10,807 nt of DNA from JAPHTQ01 sp050287105 (GCA_050287105.1 JBNKBG010000080.1:1-10807), one strand, 5' to 3'. Positions 1 through 6,764 are shown, counted from the stretch's first letter. Numbers and translations: made by a program. Notes: a model not told the origin generated them from the letters alone.

Positions 1-873
1 GCCATCGATCAACGCCATTGGCCCGGGGTGTGAGGTAGCGTAGAGGTGAATGTACAGCTTTTTGTAGCCGCTGAGAAAGTTGTTTTCCCCATCTTCGCGA
101 CTGATGATCAATTTATAGTGGGGAGCCGGACGGATGTGGCGACCTACCTTGAGCAGCATTATATCGTCCATGGTGTATTCACGGCTGCCGCGTCCCTGCC
201 ACAGGTCGACCAGTTTGCGTGAATAGGCTTCATCCGTAAGGAAACAGCAACCACCCGAGGGTGTCGCCCAATCTTCAAAACCTAACGCCTTCGCCAGCGC
301 GATCTGCGGCTTGCGGTTACGCCCGGAGAAGCCATACATCTTTTCCCGATCCACCCAGCCTTCACGTTCGGGCAGGGTAGCGGGGAGATTCTGTGCCGAG
401 AGGGGTCGCAGCAGTCGATCCTCCGCACCGGACTCGCGTGCCACGATTGGCATGGTCTCCTTGCGCTGCGACATGGGGCGCTGACCGACCACCTCACCGG
501 TAATGATGAAATCGAAGCCCTTCTTCTCTGCCCACTCCAGCGCCTTGTGTACCATGAAGATCTTGCAGTCGAGACAGGGGTTCATGTTGGCACCGTAGCC
601 ATGCTTGGGATGGAGCAACACATCCTTGTACTCGTCGACAATATCGACGATATGCAACTTCATTCCCAGCTGCTCCGCCACCCACAGCGCATTGTTACGC
701 TTGGGTTTGGCCTTGTCCTTCTTGCGGATAGCGTGGGTATGGCCCTCTACACAGAAACCGGTGAAGAAGTTAATCCCCTCTACATGGATACCCTGATCCT
801 GCATCACTTTCGCCGCAAGCATGGAGTCAAGGCCGCCGGAGATCAGCGCCACGGCTTTTCTTTGTTGGGTCAT
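1..873 (-). CDS. PP-loop ATPase, tRNA-thiolation type (ThiI/MnmA-like) with NFACT-R-like tail, C-terminus cut by window edge
   Basis: The frame is open from the ATG at 873 to the window edge, giving 291 residues. Residues 12-17 are SGGLDS, the PP-loop of N-type ATP pyrophosphatases, which adenylate a target carbonyl before sulfur transfer in ThiI, MnmA and TtuA. NPCLDCK at 98-104 supplies a CxxC pair, and GGCC at 207-210 supplies two further cysteines, as in RNA-thiolating enzymes. From about residue 243 the chain reads like an NFACT-R RNA-binding domain (KLIISREDGENNF, then HPGPMALIDG at the edge). I infer a tRNA or RNA sulfur transferase; databases often label such proteins MnmA-like or ThiI-like. 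Substrate and sulfur donor are unknown. It is not canonical MnmA or ThiI: there is no THUMP domain. No good Shine-Dalgarno precedes the ATG, but the PP-loop sits only 11 residues in, so the start is well placed. It is divergent from glyQ. The fold is confident, the exact function is not. Confidence 0.85.
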   Translation of the reverse strand, partial: MTQQRKAVALISGGLDSMLAAKVMQDQGIHVEGINFFTGFCVEGHTHAIRKKDKAKPKRNNALWVAEQLGMKLHIVDIVDEYKDVLLHPKHGYGANMNPCLDCKIFMVHKALEWAEKKGFDFIITGEVVGQRPMSQRKETMPIVARESGAEDRLLRPLSAQNLPATLPEREGWVDREKMYGFSGRNRKPQIALAKALGFEDWATPSGGCCFLTDEAYSRKLVDLWQGRGSREYTMDDIMLLKVGRHIRPAPHYKLIISREDGENNFLSGYKKLYIHLYATSHPGPMALIDG

Positions 874-914
874 ATTGGATATCTGGGAAATTATTTGGAA
901 TAGGCAGGCGAAGC

Positions 915-920
915 ATTTTA
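915..920 (-). promoter_or_regulatory. possible -10 box for the PP-loop gene
   Basis: On the minus strand TAAAAT lies about 42 nt upstream of the ATG at 873, which would give a leader of roughly 35 nt. The hexamer 17 nt further upstream, GTGATC, is a weak -35. This is a guess from sequence only. Confidence 0.3.
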
Positions 921-992
921 CCTTAAATCGCCCTTCAGATCACAGGCATGGTTACAGGTTGCCTACATTCTGACCTTTTGCCCATACCCCTG

Positions 993-1020
993 TTATCGGG
1001 TGCGCCCGCCACGCTATAAT
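993..1020 (+). promoter_or_regulatory. probable glyQ operon promoter
   Basis: A perfect TATAAT -10 box lies at 1015-1020, with a weak -35 candidate TTATCG at 993-998 (16-bp spacer). Transcription would start near 1027, leaving a leader of about 28 nt before the glyQ ATG at 1055. The ribosome-binding site is the modest GAAGAG at 1044-1049. The leader is too short for a T-box or an attenuator. Confidence 0.6.
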
Positions 1021-1054
1021 CCCACGCTTTGGTCAATAAAATAGAAGAGCACCG

Positions 1055-1963
1055 ATGAAGCCGGTAGACGTTTCCACCTTTCAGGGCCTGATCTTCGCGC
1101 TGCAGCAGTACTGGGCAGAGCAGGGCTGCGTGATCCTGCAACCTCTCGATATGGAGGTCGGTGCGGGCACCTTCCATCCCGCCACCTTTCTTCGTGCCAT
1201 CGGACCGGAGCCGTGGAGCACCGCCTATGTCCAGCCTTCGCGCCGTCCCACCGATGGCCGCTACGGCGAGAACCCCAACCGTCTGCAGCACTACTACCAG
1301 TTTCAGGTGATCCTCAAACCGTCGCCGCTCGATATCCAGGAGCTCTACCTCGGTTCACTGAAGATGCTCGGCATCGATCCGCTGGAGCACGATATCCGCT
1401 TCGTCGAAGACAACTGGGAGTCACCGACCCTCGGTGCCTGGGGTCTCGGCTGGGAGGTGTGGCTCAACGGCATGGAGGTCACCCAGTTCACCTACTTCCA
1501 GCAGGTGGGTGGACTCGATTGCAAACCGGTCACAGGTGAGATCACCTATGGTCTGGAGCGGATCGCCATGTATCTGCAAGGGGTTTCCAGCGTCTTCGAC
1601 CTGGTCTGGACCAATGGCCCCAACGGCCCGATCACCTATGGCGATGTCTATCACCAGAACGAGGTGGAACAGTCCACCTATAACTTCGAGCATGCAGACG
1701 TCGATTTTCATTTTCAGTTGTTTGACCAGTGTGAAAAGCAGAGCCAGAAATTGATCGAAGCCGGACTGCCGCTGCCTGCCTACGAGCAGGTACTCAAGGC
1801 CTCACACACCTTTAATCTATTGGACGCCCGCCACGCTATTTCGGTCACCGAGCGTCAGCGCTTCATTCTGCGGGTGCGCGCCCTGGCCCGCGCCGTGGCG
1901 CAGGCCTATTACGACGCCCGCGAGGCGCTCGGTTTCCCCATGCTGAAGAAGGAGGGCGAATAA
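1055..1963 (+). CDS. glyQ: glycine--tRNA ligase alpha subunit
   Basis: This is the alpha subunit of the bacterial (alpha-beta)2 glycyl-tRNA synthetase. It carries the class II catalytic core that makes glycyl-adenylate and charges tRNA-Gly in the cytoplasm. The 302 residues match the family length of about 300. Diagnostic stretches are QPLDMEVGAGTFHP (29-42), the motif 2 region RRPTDGRYGENPNRLQHYYQFQ (63-84), EDNWESPTLGAWGLGWEVW (118-136) and motif 3 EITYGLERIAMY (162-173). The C-terminal part has NLLDARHAISVTERQR, typical of GlyQ, and the end GFPM also matches. One base separates its TAA from the glyS ATG, so the two subunits are co-transcribed and probably translationally coupled. Nothing looks truncated or unusual. 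Confidence 0.99.
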   Translation: MKPVDVSTFQGLIFALQQYWAEQGCVILQPLDMEVGAGTFHPATFLRAIGPEPWSTAYVQPSRRPTDGRYGENPNRLQHYYQFQVILKPSPLDIQELYLGSLKMLGIDPLEHDIRFVEDNWESPTLGAWGLGWEVWLNGMEVTQFTYFQQVGGLDCKPVTGEITYGLERIAMYLQGVSSVFDLVWTNGPNGPITYGDVYHQNEVEQSTYNFEHADVDFHFQLFDQCEKQSQKLIEAGLPLPAYEQVLKASHTFNLLDARHAISVTERQRFILRVRALARAVAQAYYDAREALGFPMLKKEGE

Positions 1964-1964
1964 G

Positions 1965-4040
1965 ATGAGTAATAAACGCGACCTCCTGATCGAGATCGGC
2001 ACCGAAGAGCTGCCACCCAAGGCGCTGCTGAAACTCTCCAATGCCTTTACCGCCGGCATCGAAGAGGGGCTGAAAAAGGCAGAACTCGACTTCACTTCCA
2101 TCGAATCGTTCGCCACCCCACGCCGCCTGGCTGTGCTGATCAAAGGACTCGACAGCGCCCAGGCTGACAAAGAAGTGGAACGCCGTGGCCCGGCGGTCGC
2201 CGCTGCTTTCGACGGCAACGGCAATCCGACCAAGGCCACCGAGGGTTTTGCCCGCTCCTGCGGCATCACCCCGGATCAGCTGGAAACCATCCAAACCGAT
2301 AAAGGCGACTGGCTGGTTTTCCGCAGCAATCAGAAGGGCCAGGCTACCGCCGAGCTGATCCCGGCGATTCTGAATGACTCGTTGAACAAACTGCCGATCC
2401 CCAAGCGGATGCGCTGGGGCAACCTCGACGCCGAGTTCGTCCGTCCGGTTCACTGGGTGGTACTGCTGTTTGGCGATGATGTCATCGACACCGAGATCCT
2501 CAGCGTCCGTTCAGGTCGTGACACCCGCGGCCATCGCTTCCATCACCCGGATTCGATCACTATCGACAAACCCACCGCCTACGCCGATACCCTGAAAGAG
2601 AGCGGCATGGTGCTGGCCGATTTCGCCGGGCGCCGCGAACTGATCCGCCAGCAGGTCACCGATGCAGCGAAAGCGGCCGGCGGAACCGCCGTAATCGATG
2701 AAGCGCTGCTGGATGAAGTAACCGGTCTGGTCGAATGGCCCTCTGCGGTCGTTGGCAGTTTCGAGGAGCGCTTCCTCGACGTGCCGCCCGAGTGCCTGAT
2801 CTCGGCAATGAAGGGCCACCAGAAGTACTTCCATATGGTCGATGGCGCGGGCAAATTGATGCCCAACTTCATCACCCTGAGCAACATCGATAGCCGTCAT
2901 CCGGAATATGTGCGTGAAGGTAACGAGCGGGTGATCCGTCCGCGCCTCACCGATGCCGACTTCTTCTGGAACCAGGACCGCAAACAGAAACTGGAGGCCC
3001 GCAGCGAAAGCCTCAAAAGCGTGGTGTTTCAGCAGAAACTTGGCACCATTTACGACAAATCCCTGCGCGTTGCCAACCTTGCCGGGAAGATCGCCGCTGT
3101 TATTGGGGGTGACCCTAAACTTGCCGAGCGTGCCGCCACTCTGGCCAAGTGCGATCTGATGAGCGAAATGGTCGGTGAGTTCCCGGAGCTCCAGGGGATC
3201 ATGGGGCGCTACTATGCCGAGCATGACGGCGAAGCCGCCGATGTTGCCGCCGCGCTGGATGAGCAATACATGCCGCGCTTCGCTGGCGACAACCTGCCGC
3301 AGGGTAAGACCGGACAGGCGCTGGCCATTGCCGACAAGCTTGACACACTAATCGGTATCTTCGGCATCGGTCAGGTTCCCAGTGGCGACAAGGATCCCTT
3401 CGCTCTGCGCCGCGCCGCCCTCGGCGCACTGCGTGTCATCATTGAACAGCGCCTGGATCTCGATCTACTGGAGATGCTAAATCACGCAACTGAGGCAAAT
3501 AAAGCCCTGTTCGATAACGATAGCGTCACGATACAGGTATTTGACTTCATGATGAGCCGCCTCAAGGCCTACTACCAGGAGCAGGGGATCGCCCCTGACA
3601 CCTTCGAGGCCGTTTTGGTCCAACGTCCAAGTCGACCCCTCGATTTCGATGCACGGCTCAAGGCGGTAACCACCTTCCGTCAGCTGGCGGAAGCAGACTC
3701 CCTGGCCGCCGCCAACAAGCGGATTAGCAATATCCTGAAGAAGAGCGAAGAGGCGATCCCGGAGAAGGTGGATGGCAAGCTGCTCCAGGAATCAGCAGAG
3801 AAGGCGCTGCACAAAGAGATCGAGGCCATGGCGAAGAGGGTTGCCCCGCTCTTTGCCAAGCGCGACTACGAAGCCGCCCTCAAACAGCTGGCGGGCTTGC
3901 GCGAAGTGGTAGATAACTTCTTCGATCAAGTGATGGTTATGGCGGAAGATGACAAGATCCGCGCCAACCGCCTGGCACTGCTCGGGCAACTGCGCGCTCT
4001 TTTCCTCGAGGTTGCCGATCTGTCGCAACTACAGGGATAA
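1965..4040 (+). CDS. glyS: glycine--tRNA ligase beta subunit
   Basis: This is the beta subunit of heterotetrameric glycyl-tRNA synthetase. It recognises and binds tRNA-Gly, partly through a C-terminal anticodon-binding domain. At 691 residues it compares with 689 in E. coli. It begins with the family signature LIEIGTEELPPKAL (8-21), then has the conserved PKRMRWG (near 145), GHRFHHP (near 190), MKGHQKYF (near 282) and ADKLDTLIGIFGIGQ (near 455) blocks and the GDKDPFALRRAALG segment. The last quarter resembles a DALR-type anticodon-binding domain. A strong AAGGAGG at 1949-1955, inside the end of glyQ and 9 nt from the ATG, fixes the start. The AGGGA near its stop serves as the ribosome-binding site of the next gene, so glyS is the middle gene of a tight operon. 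Confidence 0.99.
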   Translation: MSNKRDLLIEIGTEELPPKALLKLSNAFTAGIEEGLKKAELDFTSIESFATPRRLAVLIKGLDSAQADKEVERRGPAVAAAFDGNGNPTKATEGFARSCGITPDQLETIQTDKGDWLVFRSNQKGQATAELIPAILNDSLNKLPIPKRMRWGNLDAEFVRPVHWVVLLFGDDVIDTEILSVRSGRDTRGHRFHHPDSITIDKPTAYADTLKESGMVLADFAGRRELIRQQVTDAAKAAGGTAVIDEALLDEVTGLVEWPSAVVGSFEERFLDVPPECLISAMKGHQKYFHMVDGAGKLMPNFITLSNIDSRHPEYVREGNERVIRPRLTDADFFWNQDRKQKLEARSESLKSVVFQQKLGTIYDKSLRVANLAGKIAAVIGGDPKLAERAATLAKCDLMSEMVGEFPELQGIMGRYYAEHDGEAADVAAALDEQYMPRFAGDNLPQGKTGQALAIADKLDTLIGIFGIGQVPSGDKDPFALRRAALGALRVIIEQRLDLDLLEMLNHATEANKALFDNDSVTIQVFDFMMSRLKAYYQEQGIAPDTFEAVLVQRPSRPLDFDARLKAVTTFRQLAEADSLAAANKRISNILKKSEEAIPEKVDGKLLQESAEKALHKEIEAMAKRVAPLFAKRDYEAALKQLAGLREVVDNFFDQVMVMAEDDKIRANRLALLGQLRALFLEVADLSQLQG

Positions 4041-4045
4041 GCACC

Positions 4046-4384
4046 GTGGAACAACGTAACGCCGACTCCTATCAGGCGATGCTCGCTGCAGTGCAGGCCT
4101 TTCACGACAAACACGATTTCAGAAACAGCGGTGGTGAAGAGCTGACCTACCGCATGGCGCTGATGGCTGAAGAGCTGGGCGAGATCGGCGCGGCCATTAC
4201 CAAAGGCAAGCCGAAGGAGCAGCTGGCAGAGGAGGTGGCCGATCTCTTCATACTGCTTATCGGCACCGCCATCTCAGCGGACTTTGACCTGAATAGCGCC
4301 TTCTGGAAGAAGATGGATAAAATCATGCAGCGCGAATCGAAGATGATTAACGGACGGATTCGCGTCTCCGACTTTCGTGACTGA
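4046..4384 (+). CDS. MazG-like nucleoside triphosphate pyrophosphohydrolase
   Basis: A 112-residue all-alpha protein with the metal-binding pattern of the MazG/dUTPase-like NTP-PPase superfamily: EELGE at 42-46 (EExxE) and EEVAD at 62-66 (ExxD), with a hydrophobic helix LFILLIGTAISADF after it. Such single-domain enzymes split (d)NTPs into NMP and pyrophosphate, often clearing damaged or excess nucleotides; the substrate cannot be read here. The start is GTG at 4046, five bases after the glyS stop, with AGGGA at 4033-4037 lying 8 nt upstream inside the end of glyS. An in-frame ATG at 4079 is a less likely alternative. Being third in the glyQS operon suggests expression with glycyl-tRNA synthetase, but no direct functional link is evident. 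It is about half the length of full MazG, so it is a MazG-like protein and not MazG itself. Confidence 0.85.
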   Translation: MEQRNADSYQAMLAAVQAFHDKHDFRNSGGEELTYRMALMAEELGEIGAAITKGKPKEQLAEEVADLFILLIGTAISADFDLNSAFWKKMDKIMQRESKMINGRIRVSDFRD

Positions 4385-4399
4385 CTATAAATGCGTGAA

Positions 4400-4434
4400 G
4401 TGTGGCACCCGGTTACCTTGCCGTGATGCCCCAC
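4400..4434. terminator. imperfect hairpin between convergent genes, possible terminator
   Basis: GTGTGGCA at 4400-4407 pairs 7 of 8 with TGCCCCAC at 4427-4434. An inner CGG/CCG pair (4410-4412 and 4421-4423) extends the stem. It lies in the 61-bp gap between the convergent MazG-like and lipoprotein genes. There is no T-run on either strand, so intrinsic termination is uncertain. Confidence 0.3.
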
Positions 4435-4445
4435 CCTATTGAGGC

Positions 4446-5207
4446 TTACTGCTTGACCCACGCTTCGTAGCTACACCGATTCAGACCGTTCCCGGGAGTA
4501 ATGCCCGTGCCGTCACACAAATAGGCAGCGGCGAAGGTCTTGTCCGCTGATAGCCAAACCTTCATTTGTCCATTTGTTATGCCCGCCATAGCATTATCAA
4601 AAAGCGCGGTGGATGTACCTACGTTTGTGTCCGGCGGCGAAATAGCCGAGCCACCAGAGCCTGAAAAGGTGTTTCCAGAGAGGTCTGAGCCGCTAAAGGT
4701 ATAGTCAACGGCTACGGTCACATTCGATGAACCCAATGCCGTTACTGCACCGGTAGCGTCCAGCGTCAACGAATCACCACTCCAGCTTCCGACAACATCT
4801 GTTCCTGCATATACCGCGGCCGAGCCACCTTTTTGTACAACACCAACATCTCCGGCTGAGCCAAGAAATGCCGCATGTCGGGACGCGGAATCGAGAAGAA
4901 TGCCGCCCGCATCCCATAGAGTTGTCCCAGAGTAGAGAGTGAATAGATAGAGGTTGCCCTGATCGTGTGTGACAGCACCGGTGAGTGACATGGGGGCACC
5001 GTCAATATGTACCGCAGAAATGACGTTGCTGCTACTTACCGTAAACTGTAGTGTCCTCGCAGTACCTGCCTGATCATAGTTCCCATACCACACGCCAGCG
5101 AGGCTACTTGCTGGCGGAGTCGTCCCTCCTCCACTACCACCTCCGCAAGCGCTCAGTACAAGCGCCGCTCCCATCATTACCGTTGCAATCACTCGTTTGT
5201 ATTTCAT
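4446..5207 (-). CDS. predicted lipoprotein with two similar beta-rich halves, function unknown
   Basis: A 253-residue protein with a type II signal peptide: basic MKYKR, a hydrophobic core, then the lipobox LSAC with Cys21 as the lipidated residue. Gly22 follows (no Asp at +2), so the outer membrane is the expected destination. A GGGSGGGTTPP linker leads to two halves. LAGVWYGN (37-43) matches VVGSWSGD (138-145), SSNVISAV (59-66) matches SSNVTVAV (160-167), and LLDSASRHAAFLGS (104-117) matches WLSADKTFAAAYLCD (218-232). Both are rich in Gly, Ser, Thr and Val, as in beta-barrel or beta-sandwich lipoproteins. Cys231 and Cys245 in the second half could form a disulfide. The ATG at 5207 follows GGGGGG, a close but usable ribosome-binding site. 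It interrupts the glyS-gmhB order on the opposite strand, with AT-richer surroundings, hinting at later insertion. I do not recognise the family. Confidence 0.85.
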   Translation of the reverse strand: MKYKRVIATVMMGAALVLSACGGGSGGGTTPPASSLAGVWYGNYDQAGTARTLQFTVSSSNVISAVHIDGAPMSLTGAVTHDQGNLYLFTLYSGTTLWDAGGILLDSASRHAAFLGSAGDVGVVQKGGSAAVYAGTDVVGSWSGDSLTLDATGAVTALGSSNVTVAVDYTFSGSDLSGNTFSGSGGSAISPPDTNVGTSTALFDNAMAGITNGQMKVWLSADKTFAAAYLCDGTGITPGNGLNRCSYEAWVKQ

Positions 5208-5410
5208 CTTCCCCCCAAACCGCGTTATATATCGTTATTGTTATCCCTTTGAGTAGCGAATAAGGATTCGGCTCAACATAGCGTGTAACGTCATTTTTAT
5301 GTTTATTGTTCCATGCAAACGCCAATTCATACCTGTGCAACACAGATATTGGTGAAGCTGTGTGGCAATAACGGTTAGAATTAATACAATCAAACAATCT
5401 GCTGAACACA
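5208..5410. promoter_or_regulatory. divergent regulatory gap between lipoprotein gene and gmhB
   Basis: This 203-bp AT-rich gap must hold promoters for both directions. On the gmhB side TACAAT (5385-5390) and TAGAAT (5376-5381) are -10 candidates. Just upstream, GCAACACAG (5337-5345) and CTGTGTGGC (5358-5366) form an 8-of-9 inverted repeat, and CTGTG at 5333-5337 pairs with CACAG at 5341-5345. On the lipoprotein side GTTAT recurs at 5224, 5234 and 5240, and CGAATAAGGATTCG at 5257-5270 is a short hairpin. No named operator is recognisable. Confidence 0.4.
5385..5390 (+). promoter_or_regulatory. candidate -10 box for gmhB-plsC
   Basis: TACAAT is followed by the gmhB ATG at 5411, so a transcript would start near 5397 with a leader of only about 14 nt. 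There is no good -35 at the usual distance. TAGAAT nine bases upstream is an alternative. The short leader fits the lack of a clear Shine-Dalgarno before gmhB. Confidence 0.3.
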
Positions 5411-5953
5411 ATGCGACTAATCATTCTCGATCGTGACGGTGTCGTCAATCAGGACTCCGACAACTACATCAAAAGCGTCGATGAGTTCATCCCGCTACCG
5501 GGTAGCCTGGAGGCTATCGCTCGCCTGAGCCAGTCGGGTTATCGGGTTGCTGTAGCGACCAATCAGTCCGGGATTAGCCGCGGCTTTTACGATGTCGCCA
5601 CCCTCGATGCGATGCACGACAAGCTGCGTCGCCTGCTTGCTGCGGTCGGTGGCGAAATCGAAATGATCGCCTTTTGTCCCCATGGCCCCGATGACAGTTG
5701 TGAATGCCGTAAGCCGAAACCTGGGATGTACCTTGAAATCGCTAAACGCATGGATGTGTCGCTAGGCAGTGTTCCGGTAGTTGGCGATTCCCTTCGGGAT
5801 CTTCAGGCAGCTCAAGCCGTTGGCGCCAGGCCGATACTGGTACGTACTGGCAAGGGCGAGCGTACCATTGCCAAAGGGGAGGGGCTTGAGGGTATTGCTA
5901 TCTACTCCGATCTTGCTGCAGCGGTCGACCACCTGCTGGAGGAAGAGAACTGA
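5411..5953 (+). CDS. gmhB: D-glycero-beta-D-manno-heptose 1,7-bisphosphate 7-phosphatase
   Basis: A HAD-superfamily phosphatase that removes the C7 phosphate of heptose 1,7-bisphosphate on the way to ADP-heptose for the LPS inner core. The 180 residues are close to the usual 180-190. HAD motif I is DRDGVVN (7-13), with nucleophile Asp7 and acid/base Asp9. Motif II is TNQSGISRG (50-58), and motif III/IV are CRKPKPGM (99-106, Lys102) and VVGDSLRDLQAA (123-134). A zinc loop supplies Cys89, His91, Cys97 and Cys99; the stretch between His91 and Cys97 is shorter than in E. coli GmhB. The ATG has almost no Shine-Dalgarno, but it sits four codons before the motif I beta-strand ends, so an earlier or later start is unlikely. 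It overlaps plsC by one base. Histidinol-phosphatase of the same subfamily is the main alternative; the LPS/lipid neighbourhood favours GmhB. Confidence 0.93.
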   Translation: MRLIILDRDGVVNQDSDNYIKSVDEFIPLPGSLEAIARLSQSGYRVAVATNQSGISRGFYDVATLDAMHDKLRRLLAAVGGEIEMIAFCPHGPDDSCECRKPKPGMYLEIAKRMDVSLGSVPVVGDSLRDLQAAQAVGARPILVRTGKGERTIAKGEGLEGIAIYSDLAAAVDHLLEEEN

Positions 5954-5955
5954 TG
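5938..5955 (+). promoter_or_regulatory. plsC ribosome-binding site and TGATG stop/start overlap
   Basis: GGAGG at 5938-5942 lies inside the last codons of gmhB, 10 nt before the plsC ATG at 5953-5955. That ATG shares its A with the gmhB TGA stop. This arrangement typically couples translation of the downstream gene to the upstream one. Confidence 0.8.
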
Positions 5956-6672
5956 CTCTATCTGCGTGCCATGCTTTTTTATCTCGGCATCAACACCTTT
6001 CTGCTCCTCATCGTCGGGCTAGGGCCGTTGTTCTATTTGGCGCCACCCAAATGGCGTTACTTCTACATGACCCGCTGGGCCTGGTTCGTGGTGCGCTGGC
6101 TAAAACTCACCTGCAACCTTGATATGCAGGTAGAGGGGTTGGAGCATCTTCCCCGTGACGGTGCCGCAATCGTCTTAGCCAAACACCAGTCAGCCTGGGA
6201 GACCATCGCCTTTCAGACCTTTCTACCGCAGCAGACCTGGGTGCTTAAACGCGAGCTGCTCTGGATACCCATCTTTGGCTGGGGACTGGCAATGATGCAG
6301 CCGGTGGCCATTGACAGAAAAGCGGGGAAAAAGGCGCTAAAACAGGTGATTCGACAGGGAACTAACCGTCTCAAGCGCGGTTTGTGGTTGATTATCTTTC
6401 CCGAGGGAACCCGTACCGCACCGGGTGAACAGAAGCGCTACGCGATTGGTGGTGCCATGCTGGCGGAAAAGAGCGGTTACCCGGTCGTACCGATTTGCCA
6501 CAACGCCGGGGAGTTTTGGGGTAAAGGCGAGTTCATCAAGCATCCCGGCACCATCAGTGTCGTCATCGGCCCGGTGATCGACACCCAGGGTAAACGCGCC
6601 AACGAGATCAACCAGGAAACGGAAGAGTGGATCGAGTCCACCTACCAGCGGATCACCACAATAAAACCCTGA
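5953..6672 (+). CDS. plsC: 1-acyl-sn-glycerol-3-phosphate acyltransferase (PlsC/LPLAT family)
   Basis: A membrane-associated acyltransferase expected to move an acyl chain onto lysophosphatidic acid to make phosphatidic acid for phospholipids. The 239 residues fit the family. An N-terminal hydrophobic segment (about 6-30) anchors it in the inner membrane. Block I is KHQSAWET (77-84): the catalytic His78 is present, but the usual HX4D aspartate is Glu83, as is common in a proteobacterial subgroup. GWGLAMMQPVAIDR (109-122) is block II, FPEGTR (149-154) block III and VPICHNAG (179-186) block IV. It follows gmhB through a TGATG overlap and probably ends the transcript at the hairpin just downstream. 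In Pseudomonas aeruginosa the equivalent gene beside gyrB is, from memory, the one called lptA. A role in another acyl transfer, such as on ornithine lipids, cannot be excluded. Confidence 0.9.
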   Translation: MLYLRAMLFYLGINTFLLLIVGLGPLFYLAPPKWRYFYMTRWAWFVVRWLKLTCNLDMQVEGLEHLPRDGAAIVLAKHQSAWETIAFQTFLPQQTWVLKRELLWIPIFGWGLAMMQPVAIDRKAGKKALKQVIRQGTNRLKRGLWLIIFPEGTRTAPGEQKRYAIGGAMLAEKSGYPVVPICHNAGEFWGKGEFIKHPGTISVVIGPVIDTQGKRANEINQETEEWIESTYQRITTIKP

Positions 6673-6677
6673 TCATC

Positions 6678-6709
6678 CCACCAACCCTTATCCCGCAAGG
6701 GTTTTGTGG
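6678..6709 (+). terminator. hairpin after plsC, probable terminator
   Basis: AACCCTT (6683-6689) pairs with AAGGGTT (6697-6703) around a 7-nt loop. CCAC (6678-6681) and GTGG (6706-6709) add a second stem block across a small bulge. It begins 6 bases after the plsC TGA. The T-run is only TTTT and lies within the structure, so it is an imperfect intrinsic terminator. Confidence 0.5.
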
Positions 6710-6740
6710 TTATCCAAAGAATTTTTAATACGCCCATTTA

Positions 6741-6749
6741 TGCTACAAT
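6741..6749 (+). promoter_or_regulatory. extended -10 promoter of fbp
   Basis: TGCTACAAT combines the TGn extension with the -10 hexamer TACAAT. The -35 region (about 6721-6726) is only AT-rich, which is tolerable for an extended -10 promoter. Transcription would start near 6756, leaving a leader of about 140 nt before fbp. Confidence 0.6.
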
Positions 6750-6764
6750 GGCCGCCGTTTTGCC

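Noticed and set aside
944..1000. Short hairpins in the gap between the PP-loop gene and glyQ, such as AGGCA/TGCCT
   Set aside because: Stems are only 4-5 bp with loops of 8 or more and no T-run; they support no terminator or riboswitch.
2511..3266. Long antisense open frames within glyS, and similar ones within glyQ, fbp and gyrB
   Set aside because: They mirror strongly conserved genes on the other strand, lack recognisable motifs and ribosome-binding sites, and are typical shadows in GC-rich coding DNA.
5224..5244. GTTAT repeated three times in the lipoprotein upstream region
   Set aside because: Five-base repeats in AT-rich DNA; the spacing of 10 and then 6 is irregular, so it is not claimed as an operator array.
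5233..5373. 8-bp inverted repeat CGTTATTG (5233-5240) and CAATAACG (5366-5373) in the divergent gap
   Set aside because: It stops at exactly 8 bp with no extended symmetry; a match this short is quite possible by chance in a 200-bp AT-rich gap.
5134..5448. Minus-strand open frame of 104 codons overlapping the start of gmhB and the divergent gap
   Set aside because: It overlaps the lipoprotein signal-peptide region and the gmhB start in other frames, and has no domain features or ribosome-binding site.
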